Positions 1 to 6,624 of a DNA stretch of 64,000 nt are shown in pieces. The stretch covers positions 33,496 through 97,495 of the forward strand of contig CAZMGG010000004.1 in the NCBI GenBank assembly GCA_964565715.1, written 5' to 3'. The notes beneath the pieces were generated by a model. That model saw only the letters and a list, made by a program, of their open reading frames with translations, was not told the origin of the DNA and made no database searches. Position numbers and translations under genes: made by a program. Position 1 is the first letter of the stretch, and every line of letters begins with the position of its first letter. The stretch comes from CAZMGG01 sp964565715. GTDB taxonomy: Bacteria; Planctomycetota; UBA1135; UBA2386.

Positions 1-946
1 GGCCGCCGCCCGGGCCGCGCCCGCGGCCGACGTTGGTGACGCGGGTGGCGGTGCGCTGCTGGGTGCTCTTCAGCGCCGCCCGGCGCAGGTCCCGGCCGGC
101 GTTGCCGGTGGCCGGCGCGCTGCGGCGGTTGGCGTCGCGGATGGTCTCCGGGTTCAGCTCGATGCGGCCGACGACCTGGGCCTTGGCCTTCGGCATCAGC
201 AGCTTCTTCACCTGCGGCGCGTCGGCCTCGGCCAGTTCGGCCTGGGCTCCCTGGGCGGTGGCCTCGGCGGGAGCGGGCACGGCCGCCGGGGGGACGGAGG
301 CTTCCGCGGCCGCGGGGGTCTCCACGGCGGGAGCCTCCGCCGGCACGGGCTCCGGCGCCGGCGCGGGCTCGATCCTGGTCGGGGTGGCCGGGGCCGGCGT
401 CGGCCGCGGGGCGATCTCGGCCTCGGCCTCGGCCTCCGTCTCGGCGGCCGCGGGCCTGGCCTCCGGCTCCGGCTCCGTGGCGGGCTCGGTGGGCTCGGTG
501 GCGACCGGGTCCAGCGCTGCGGGCAGCGGCTCGGCGGTCTCGAGCTTCTTGCGGCGCGGGACCGGCTTCGGCAGCTGCTTCTTGGCCGGCTCGACGTCGG
601 TGGCCTCGGCGGCGGCGGGGGCCGGGCTGCTCACGGTGCCGGCGCCCGGCACCAGCTTCTTCTTCGGCGCCGGCTCTGCCTCGAGTTCGGCGCCGGCAGC
701 ATCGGCCACCTTGCCCGGCAGCGCCTTCTTGCGCGGTGTCGCCGTCTTCGTCTCCTCGGCAGCGCCGCCGCGCTGGTAGCCGGCGGCCTCCAGACGGGCG
801 ATGATCATCATCTCATCGGCCTGTTCGACGGTGCTGGCGCCGGCCCGGATGTTCTCGAAGCCGAGCTGGTCGCGAAGGAGCTTGGCCATGTCGGCACCCT
901 TCATGCCGAAGTCCTTGGCCAGATGGTTGACGGTACGCTTCTTCAA
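1..946 (-). CDS. infB: Translation initiation factor IF-2, N-terminal part (runs off window)
   Basis: IF-2 is the GTPase that brings initiator tRNA to the ribosome. Only its N-terminal 315 residues lie in the window; the GTPase domain is beyond base 1. Residues 1-55 form an IF2_N helical module (KKRTVNHLAKDFGMKGADM, then AKLLRDQLGF). A long low-complexity linker rich in Ala, Pro and Glu with KKK/RRKK clusters follows. The chosen start is TTG at 946, because AGGAG sits 5 nt upstream (bases 952-956) and no in-frame ATG precedes the IF2_N motif. It starts 13 nt after nusA, the usual nusA-infB operon order. The family call is firm; the start codon is likely but not proven. Confidence 0.93.
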   Translation of the reverse strand, partial: MKKRTVNHLAKDFGMKGADMAKLLRDQLGFENIRAGASTVEQADEMMIIARLEAAGYQRGGAAEETKTATPRKKALPGKVADAAGAELEAEPAPKKKLVPGAGTVSSPAPAAAEATDVEPAKKQLPKPVPRRKKLETAEPLPAALDPVATEPTEPATEPEPEARPAAAETEAEAEAEIAPRPTPAPATPTRIEPAPAPEPVPAEAPAVETPAAAEASVPPAAVPAPAEATAQGAQAELAEADAPQVKKLLMPKAKAQVVGRIELNPETIRDANRRSAPATGNAGRDLRRAALKSTQQRTATRVTNVGRGRGPGGG

Positions 947-951
947 TCCTG

Positions 952-956
952 CTCCT
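952..956 (-). promoter_or_regulatory. Shine-Dalgarno site that fixes the infB TTG start
   Basis: AGGAG on the minus strand lies 5 nt before TTG at 946. It overlaps the end of the nusA-infB junction and supports a non-ATG start for infB. Confidence 0.6.
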
Positions 957-959
957 GGC

Positions 960-2078
960 TCACTGGCCGTCGGAAGGCTCGGTCTGCTCGGCCGACGATG
1001 CGACGTCAGCGGGCGGCTCGGGCTCGGTGGTGGTGGTGCCGTCGCTGCCGGCGTCGTCGGTGGTGGTGGCTTCGGTGGTGGCGTCGCCGCCCTCGCCGCC
1101 CTCGGTGCCGTCGGTGAGGGCCGCGTCCTCCTCGTGGACGGTCCGCTCCAGCTCGGCCCGGGTCATGATGTCGATGTCCCAGCCGGTCAGCTTGCTGGCG
1201 AGGCGCACGTTCTGGCCCTTGCGGCCGATGGCCAGCGACTGCTGGTCCTCGTTGACCAGCACGAGCGCCTTGCCCGAGGTGGCGTCCAGCTCGATGTGGG
1301 CGATCTCGGCGGGCTTGAGCGCATTGGCGATCAGGCCTTGCGGGTCCTCGTTCCACTTGATGATGTCGATGCGCTCGCCGTTCAGCTCGTCGATGATCGC
1401 CTTGATGCGGTTGCCGCGCACGCCGACGCAGGCGCCGACGCAGTCGACCCGCTGGTCGGTGGAGTCCACCGCCAGCTTGGTGCGGTAGCCGGGCTCGCGC
1501 TCGACGCGACGGATGGTGATGGTGCCGTCGGCGATCTCGGGCACCTCCAGCTCGAACAACGCGCGCACCAGGTCCTTGTGCGAGCGGCTCAGGATCACCT
1601 TGACCCGCGGGCCGACCTTCTTGACCTCCAGCACCATGGCGCGGATGCGCTCGCCGACGTTGTAGTTCTCGCTGCGCACCTTCTCGGCGCGGGGCAGGAT
1701 GCCCTCCATGTTGCGGCCGAGGTTGACGATCACCGTGTCGCCCTCGAAGCGCTGGATCGTGCCGTTGACGATCTCGCCGATCTTCTGCTCGAACTCGCCG
1801 TACAGGACGTCGCGCTCGGCCTCGCGGACCCGGGTGATGATGGTCTGCTTGACGGTCTGGGCCAGGATGCGGCCCTGGTCCTCCAGGCTCACCTCGTAGT
1901 TGCAGACCCACTGCCCCGTGTCGCGATCCAGGCGGATCTCCAGGTCGTCGATGCCGTAGCGCTTGGCCAGGGCCTGGGCGACGGCCTGCTCGATGGCGGC
2001 GAACAGGGAGTCCTTGTCGATCTCCTTGTCGCGCGCGATCGTGTCGATGTATCGGAGGATGTCGGCGTTGGTTGACAT
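960..2078 (-). CDS. nusA: Transcription termination/antitermination factor NusA
   Basis: NusA binds RNA polymerase and modulates pausing, termination and antitermination. The 372-residue protein has the NusA N-terminal domain (1-100), an S1 domain (about 100-168), KH1 (about 170-245, loop GVRGNRI) and KH2 (about 255-310, loop IGRKGQNVRLA). An acidic Glu/Thr/Asp-rich tail of about 55 residues follows. The start is ATG at 2078 (MSTNADILRYID); the open frame extends much further upstream, but that part is an unrelated antisense reading. The gene is followed by infB. rimP, which precedes nusA in many bacteria, is absent, and the upstream neighbour is divergent. Confidence 0.97.
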   Translation of the reverse strand: MSTNADILRYIDTIARDKEIDKDSLFAAIEQAVAQALAKRYGIDDLEIRLDRDTGQWVCNYEVSLEDQGRILAQTVKQTIITRVREAERDVLYGEFEQKIGEIVNGTIQRFEGDTVIVNLGRNMEGILPRAEKVRSENYNVGERIRAMVLEVKKVGPRVKVILSRSHKDLVRALFELEVPEIADGTITIRRVEREPGYRTKLAVDSTDQRVDCVGACVGVRGNRIKAIIDELNGERIDIIKWNEDPQGLIANALKPAEIAHIELDATSGKALVLVNEDQQSLAIGRKGQNVRLASKLTGWDIDIMTRAELERTVHEEDAALTDGTEGGEGGDATTEATTTDDAGSDGTTTTEPEPPADVASSAEQTEPSDGQ

Positions 2079-2245
2079 TCGCCCTGGTCCTGTCAGGGTG
2101 GGAAGGACGCCGCTCGAACGGTGGGCGCACCGCCAGCCCCGCCCGAGGTCTTGCCCCGGGCGCGCAGGACCGCAAGGCCCGGCGTGGGAGGACGATCCAC
2201 CAACCGCCCGATCGACAACCGGGAAGTCTGCGACAGCGGACCGCA

Positions 2246-2273
2246 AACGAAAAGGAGCGGGCAACCCGCTCCT
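2246..2273 (-). terminator. Intrinsic-terminator-like hairpin in the nusA leader (candidate attenuator)
   Basis: Read on the minus strand, GGAGCGGG-TTG-CCCGCTCC is a perfect 8-bp stem, followed directly by TTTTCGTT. This is the classic shape of a factor-independent terminator. It lies about 170 nt before the nusA start and about 25 nt after a predicted start site. No minus-strand gene lies upstream for it to close, so it may attenuate nusA-infB. It could instead stop antisense RNA from the divergent gene. Confidence 0.6.
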
Positions 2274-2302
2274 GCTCGACTGCGGCCAACTGTCGGGCGC
2301 AG

Positions 2303-2330
2303 ATGGTAGCCATGCGCCCCATCGGGTCAA
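2303..2330 (-). promoter_or_regulatory. Predicted sigma-70-type promoter for nusA-infB
   Basis: On the minus strand TTGACC (bases 2330-2325) and TACCAT (2308-2303) are separated by 16 nt. The -35 matches consensus at five of six positions. The predicted start near 2296 gives a leader of about 218 nt that contains the terminator-like hairpin. The rest of the 309-nt gap 2079-2387 shows no gene. Confidence 0.5.
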
Positions 2331-2372
2331 GCGAAGCCCGGCTCGGGCTTCGGTCCCGGCGGGCGCGCTTGG

Positions 2373-2378
2373 TATAAC
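2373..2378 (+). promoter_or_regulatory. -10 box of the acetyltransferase operon (leaderless style)
   Basis: TATAAC ends 9 nt before the ATG at 2388. A normal -10 to start-site distance would put transcription start within a few bases of the ATG. No Shine-Dalgarno sequence fits in the space. Confidence 0.5.
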
Positions 2379-2387
2379 GCTCCGGCC

Positions 2388-2879
2388 ATGTCGGAGCCGG
2401 CACCCATCCACGGACTGCGCCTGCGCCCGTTCGCCGTCGCCGACGCCGAACTGGTGGAGCCGTGGCTGCGGGGTCCGGGCCTGTCGGTCCCCCCGGGCCA
2501 GGCGGGCCGGCAGTGGGCGGCCCGGATGGTCGCCGATCCGCGCATCCTGGCCCGCACCGGCCTGCTCGGCGGCATGCCGGTGGCCTTCGCCCGGCTTCAC
2601 ACCGGCCCCGACCGGTCGGCCGAACTGACCCTGGCGGTGGCCGACACCCACCGCCGGCGCGGCATCGGCCGGCAGATGCTCCTCCAGCTCCTCGAGGAAG
2701 CCCGGCGCAACGGCCTGCTGGAGATCCGGGCGCTCGTCGACCTGGCCAACGTTCCCGCGTACAACTTGTTTATCAAGAACGGTTTCGAGCAATCCGGCCC
2801 CCTGCTCGGCTCCTGCGTCCGGCTCCTGCGGCGGCTGCACCAGGCCAGCTCGGCCCCGCCCCTGGAGATCGAGGTCTAG
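2388..2879 (+). CDS. GNAT-family N-acetyltransferase
   Basis: A 163-residue protein of the GNAT fold, which transfers an acyl group from acyl-CoA to an amine. The acetyl-CoA pyrophosphate loop is seen as RRRGIGRQML (about residues 86-95). It follows a beta-strand (ELTLAVAD) and precedes the C-terminal NVPAYNLFIKNGFEQSG segment typical of the family (asparagine, tyrosine, 'nGF'). The substrate cannot be read from sequence. The stop codon is directly followed by the ATG of the methyltransferase gene, so the two are probably co-translated. The start is supported by a -10 box just upstream. Confidence 0.85.
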   Translation: MSEPAPIHGLRLRPFAVADAELVEPWLRGPGLSVPPGQAGRQWAARMVADPRILARTGLLGGMPVAFARLHTGPDRSAELTLAVADTHRRRGIGRQMLLQLLEEARRNGLLEIRALVDLANVPAYNLFIKNGFEQSGPLLGSCVRLLRRLHQASSAPPLEIEV

Positions 2880-4091
2880 ATGACGGTGCCTGCCCCCCTG
2901 CCCCCGCCCGGCCAGCCCGGCCACGGCCAGCTCCGCCTGCGGCCCCAGGCCGCCCGGCTGGCCCACAAGGGGCACCCCTGGTTCTACCGGGACGATCTGG
3001 CCGACGGTCAGGTGACCGAGCCGGCGCTCCGTCGCCTGCACGACGACCAGGGCCGCGACCTCGGCCTCTGCTTCACCTCGCCCCGCAGCAAGCTCGCCCT
3101 CCGTCGCTGCGGCCCCTGGCCGGGTGACGCCGTGCCGGATCGGGAGACGTTCTTCCGGAGCCGCCTGCTGGCCGCCATCGAACGGCGGCAGGATCGCCTC
3201 GGTCCGGCCGACGGCGTCCGGCTCGTGCACGGCGAGGCCGACCTGCTGCCCGGTCTGGTGGTGGATCGCTACGGACCGGTCCTGGTCCTGCAGGTCACCG
3301 CGCCGGTGGTGGAGGCGAGCCTCGATGCGATCGTGCCCTGCCTCGTCGAACGGCTCGGCGCCGAGTCGGTGGTGGCGCGCAACGACGTCGGCGTGCGCCG
3401 GCTCGAGGACCTGCCCCAGGAGGTACGGCTCCTGCACGGCCGCCGGATCGAGTCCGTGGTCATCGACGAGGGCGCCGTGCGCTTCACGGTGCGGCCCTTC
3501 ACCGGCCACAAGACCGGCTTCTACCTCGACCAGCAGCCGGCGCGGGCGGTGGTGCAGGCCCTGGCGAAGGGCCGCGCCGTGCTCGACCTGTTCGCCTACC
3601 AGGGCGCGTTCGCGCTGGCTGCCCTGAAGGGCGGCGCGCGGCAGGCGCTGTGCGTCGATCAGTCGGAACCGGCGCTGGCCCTGGCCCAGGAAGGTGCTGT
3701 GCAGAACGGCCTCACCGGGCTCCGCACCGAGGCCGCCAACGTGTTCGACTGGCTGCGGCAGGAGCGCGAGCGGGCCTGGGACCTGATCGTGCTGGATCCG
3801 CCGGCCTTCGCCCGCAACCGCCGCGAGCTGGCCGGCGCCGAGCGCGGCTATCGCGACCTCAACCGGCTGGCCCTGCGCCTGCTGCCGCCCGGCGGGCATC
3901 TGCTCACCTGTTCGTGCAGCCACCACATGACCCTGCCGCGCTTCGAGGACGTGGTGCGGCAGGCGGCCGCGGGGCTGCCGTTCCGCGTCATGCTGCGGCA
4001 GCGGCTCGGCGCGGGTCCCGACCACCCGGCCTGGCTGGCATTGCCCGAATCGGAGTACCTGAAGGTGCTCTGGCTGGAGCGGGTGGACTGA
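2880..4091 (+). CDS. rlmI: RlmI-type class I SAM-dependent rRNA methyltransferase
   Basis: A 403-residue protein of the COG1092/RlmI family, which methylates cytosine C5 in 23S rRNA. An N-terminal PUA-like domain (about residues 15-85, with KGHPWFYRDDL) precedes a middle domain containing TGHKTGFYLDQ. The Rossmann methyltransferase follows: VLDLFAYQGAFALAALKGG is the SAM-binding motif I, LDPPAFARN is the motif IV catalytic loop, and LLTCSCSHHM comes near the end. The start follows immediately on the acetyltransferase stop, and the stop overlaps the thiS start (ATGA). Close relatives differ in target base, so the exact site is inferred. Confidence 0.85.
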   Translation: MTVPAPLPPPGQPGHGQLRLRPQAARLAHKGHPWFYRDDLADGQVTEPALRRLHDDQGRDLGLCFTSPRSKLALRRCGPWPGDAVPDRETFFRSRLLAAIERRQDRLGPADGVRLVHGEADLLPGLVVDRYGPVLVLQVTAPVVEASLDAIVPCLVERLGAESVVARNDVGVRRLEDLPQEVRLLHGRRIESVVIDEGAVRFTVRPFTGHKTGFYLDQQPARAVVQALAKGRAVLDLFAYQGAFALAALKGGARQALCVDQSEPALALAQEGAVQNGLTGLRTEAANVFDWLRQERERAWDLIVLDPPAFARNRRELAGAERGYRDLNRLALRLLPPGGHLLTCSCSHHMTLPRFEDVVRQAAAGLPFRVMLRQRLGAGPDHPAWLALPESEYLKVLWLERVD

Positions 4092-4309
4092 TGGGCGAGG
4101 CGACCGGCATCGCGATCACGGTCAACGGCGTCGCCCACCGCGTGCCGGCCGGGCTCACCGTGGCCGGACTGCTGGCGCATCTCGGCCTGAAGGCCGAGCA
4201 GAGCGCCGTCGAACGCAACCGCAGGCTGGTGCGCCGGCCGGACCACGCGGCGACGCCGGTGCACGAAGGCGACGCGTTCGAGATCGTGACGTTCTTCGGC
4301 GGCGGCTAG
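4091..4309 (+). CDS. thiS: Sulfur carrier protein ThiS
   Basis: A 72-residue ubiquitin-like protein that carries thiocarboxylate sulfur for the thiazole ring of thiamin. ITVNGVAHRVPAGLTVAGLL is the first beta-hairpin and helix. The protein ends DAFEIVTFFGGG, whose terminal Gly-Gly is adenylated and thiolated in this family. The ATG overlaps the stop of the methyltransferase gene, and thiG follows after 51 nt, so partner enzymes are adjacent. No TPP riboswitch is visible upstream, as expected for an internal operon gene. Confidence 0.93.
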   Translation: MGEATGIAITVNGVAHRVPAGLTVAGLLAHLGLKAEQSAVERNRRLVRRPDHAATPVHEGDAFEIVTFFGGG

Positions 4310-4360
4310 GCCGTCACCCTCGCGCCGGCCGGCGGGTCCTGCGAAGATGCCCGGCCTGTC

Positions 4361-5152
4361 ATGACCGGATCCGTCGACGCGCCGTTGGTCCTGGGCGGCC
4401 ATTCCTTCACCTCGCGCCTGTTCCTCGGCACCGGCAAGTACCCCGACATGGCCACCATGGGGCAGGCCCTGGAGGCGTCCGGCACCCAGTGCGTGACGGT
4501 GGCGGTGCGGCGCATGCAGATCGGCGTGCCCGATGGCCGCACGCTGCTGGACTACCTGCCGAAGGAACGCTACGTGCTGCTGCCCAACACCGCGGGCTGC
4601 TTCGACGCCGACCACGCCGTGCGCACCGCCATGCTGGGACGCGAACTCGGCATCTCGGAACTGGTCAAGCTGGAGGTGCTGGGCGACCAGCAGACGCTGC
4701 TGCCGGATCCGGTGGGCACGCTGGAGGCGGCAAAGACCCTGGTGAAGGAGGGCTTCACGGTGCTGTGCTACACCAGCGACGATCCGGTGCTGGCGGCGCG
4801 GCTGGAGGACCTGGGCGTGGCGGCGGTGATGCCGGCCGGCGCGCCGATCGGCTCGGGCCAGGGGATCCTCAACCCGAACAACATCCGCATCATCCTGGAA
4901 CGGGCCAAGGTACCGGTGATCGTCGACGCCGGCGTGGGCACCGCCAGCGACGTGGCGGTGGCGTTCGAACTCGGGGCGGTGGGCGTGCTGCTCAACACCG
5001 GCGTGGCGCTGGCCAAGGACCCGGTGCGGATGGCGCGGGCGATGAAGGCGGCCGCCGAGGCCGGCCGCGATGCGTTCCTGGCCGGGCGCATCCCGAAGAA
5101 GCTCTACGCCTCGGCCAGTTCGCCGACCAGCGGCATCATCGCCGGCGAGTGA
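4361..5152 (+). CDS. thiG: Thiazole synthase ThiG
   Basis: A 263-residue TIM-barrel enzyme that builds the thiamin thiazole phosphate from deoxyxylulose phosphate, dehydroglycine and ThiS-thiocarboxylate. The signature start LFLGTGKYPD is present, with ELVKLEVLGD, whose lysine corresponds to the Schiff-base residue of the family. MPAGAPIGSGQGI and VIVDAGVGTASDVAVAFELG make up the phosphate-binding part. The length is normal for ThiG. It lies 51 nt after thiS. A CPBP protease gene follows after 1 nt, so the operon continues beyond thiamin genes. Confidence 0.96.
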   Translation: MTGSVDAPLVLGGHSFTSRLFLGTGKYPDMATMGQALEASGTQCVTVAVRRMQIGVPDGRTLLDYLPKERYVLLPNTAGCFDADHAVRTAMLGRELGISELVKLEVLGDQQTLLPDPVGTLEAAKTLVKEGFTVLCYTSDDPVLAARLEDLGVAAVMPAGAPIGSGQGILNPNNIRIILERAKVPVIVDAGVGTASDVAVAFELGAVGVLLNTGVALAKDPVRMARAMKAAAEAGRDAFLAGRIPKKLYASASSPTSGIIAGE

Positions 5153-5153
5153 C

Positions 5154-5915
5154 GTGAGCGGAGCCGCCGCGAGCAGCGACCGGGCCAGCCGGGCGGCGCC
5201 GTCGCCGGGTCCGTTGTGGGCCCTGGTGGCGTTCTTCGCGCTCAGCATCCCCGGCGTCGTGGTCTGGGTGCTGTTGCAGCACTACGGCCTCGTCGATCCG
5301 ACGCGGGGACCCGACGGCATGCCGGGGCGGACGACCATGGCCTGGGGGTTTGCCTGCAACGTGGGGAACGCGGCGGCGGTGCTGTGGCTCGCCCGCGCGG
5401 TGCCGTGCGGCGTGCCCTGGGGCTCCGGCGCGAGGCTGGCGCTGCGGGCCTACGGGCTGTTCGTGCTGCCGTGGATCGCGGTGCTGGTGGGCTACCTCGT
5501 GCTGCTGCGGGGCCTCGGCAGCCCGGTGACGCTGCAGCCGCACCTGCTGTTCTTCGCCGTGCCGGCGCCCGGCGAGTTCGGCTTCTGGCTCGGGCTGCTG
5601 GTGGCGGTGGGGCTGGGGCCGCTGGCGGAGGAAATCGTGTTCCGCGGCTACGTGCAGGGCGCGCTGACCGAACGGCTGGGGACGCGGCTGGGCATCGTCG
5701 CCACCGCTGCGGCGTTCGGGCTGGTGCACGGCCTCGACAAGGCGCTGCCGCTGGCGTTGCTGGGCCTCCTGTTCGGCTGGCTGCGCGAGCGGACCGGGGG
5801 CCTGCTGGCGCCGTTTGTGGCCCACGCGGTGCACAATGCGGTCACCGTCGCCGTGGTGCTGGCGTGGCCTTCCCACCTCGAACTGCTGTATCCGCAACCG
5901 CTGTATCCGCGATGA
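5154..5915 (+). CDS. CPBP-family intramembrane metalloprotease
   Basis: A 253-residue integral membrane protein with several hydrophobic segments. It carries the three CPBP/Abi motifs: EEIVFRGYVQG (EExxxR), AAFGLVHGL (FxxxH) and AHAVHNAV (HxxxN). These supply the catalytic glutamates and metal ligands of CAAX-protease-like enzymes. I chose GTG at 5154, one base after the thiG stop, because reading upstream would overlap thiG deeply. The ATG of the next gene overlaps its stop. The substrate is unknown; family members act in protein processing, sometimes self-immunity. Confidence 0.85.
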   Translation: MSGAAASSDRASRAAPSPGPLWALVAFFALSIPGVVVWVLLQHYGLVDPTRGPDGMPGRTTMAWGFACNVGNAAAVLWLARAVPCGVPWGSGARLALRAYGLFVLPWIAVLVGYLVLLRGLGSPVTLQPHLLFFAVPAPGEFGFWLGLLVAVGLGPLAEEIVFRGYVQGALTERLGTRLGIVATAAAFGLVHGLDKALPLALLGLLFGWLRERTGGLLAPFVAHAVHNAVTVAVVLAWPSHLELLYPQPLYPR

Positions 5916-6460
5916 ACGACACTCCGAAGCCCGAGGAACGCGAGTTCCTGGTGTTCCCCGACATGATCGGCCGGCTGCGCAGGCGCGGCGCGGCGATGGT
6001 GGCCGACAACGCCGTGGTGGTGGGCGACGCGCGGCTCGGCCGCGACGTCAACGTGTGGTTCGGCGTGACGATCCGCGCCGACGACGCCGCGATCGAGATC
6101 GGCGACGAGACCAACGTGCAGGACCACACCATGATCCACGTCGACCTGGGCGCGCCGTTGCGGATCGGCCGGGGCGTGACGATCGGTCACGGCGTGATCG
6201 TGCATGGCGTCGAGATCGGCGACTTCTGCCTGATCGGCATGGGCAGCATCGTGCTGGGCGGTGCGCGGATCGGCGAGTACTCGCTGATCGGCGCCGGCGC
6301 GCTGGTGAAGGAGAACGCGGTGATCCCGGCGCGCTCGGTGGTGCTGGGGATGCCGGGCCGGATCGTCCGGCAGGTGACCGACGCCGAGGTGGCGGACATG
6401 CGATGGCGGGCGCGGCACTACGTGCAGCGGGCGCGGACCTACCTGGGGCCGGACGCCTGA
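5912..6460 (+). CDS. Gamma-carbonic-anhydrase-family left-handed beta-helix protein
   Basis: A 182-residue protein built from hexapeptide repeats (GDARLG, IEIGDE, LRIGRG, VEIGDF, ARIGEY and similar) with a C-terminal helix. It belongs to the YrdA/PaaY/CaiE-type gamma carbonic anhydrase family. Candidate metal-binding histidines occur in NVQDHTMIHVD and TIGHGVIVHG, the places expected for the trimer-interface metal site. The ATG overlaps the stop of the protease gene (ATGA). True carbonic anhydrase activity is uncertain, because many family members are uncharacterised. The fold call is firm. Confidence 0.85.
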   Translation: MNDTPKPEEREFLVFPDMIGRLRRRGAAMVADNAVVVGDARLGRDVNVWFGVTIRADDAAIEIGDETNVQDHTMIHVDLGAPLRIGRGVTIGHGVIVHGVEIGDFCLIGMGSIVLGGARIGEYSLIGAGALVKENAVIPARSVVLGMPGRIVRQVTDAEVADMRWRARHYVQRARTYLGPDA

Positions 6461-6571
6461 GTCGGCTGCCGGTACGGGCGTTGCGAAGGGAGTGGGGTGG
6501 CGCGTGACGGCCTGGTTCCGTCCAGGAACGGGACGCTTGCGGCGCGCCGCGTTCGCTTGCGGCGGGCCGTG

Positions 6572-6577
6572 CTAGGC
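6572..6577 (+). promoter_or_regulatory. Possible -10 box for the FG-GAP lipoprotein gene
   Basis: TAGGCT lies 47 nt before the ATG at 6625 in the 164-nt gap 6461-6624. It resembles the TANNNT boxes seen before other genes here. No convincing -35 is seen. Confidence 0.3.
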
Positions 6578-6624
6578 TCCTCTGGCCGGTTCGCCGCCGC
6601 GCCCTCGCACCTCCTGCCCCAGCC

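Noticed and set aside
960..4025. A 1021-residue NusA with a 650-residue N-terminal extension
   Set aside because: The extension is antisense to the acetyltransferase and methyltransferase genes and has no domain signal. NusA begins normally at 2078.
4310..4360. TPP riboswitch near thiS-thiG
   Set aside because: Neither this gap nor the sequence before the operon contains the conserved TPP-riboswitch motifs. The thi genes are internal to a longer operon.
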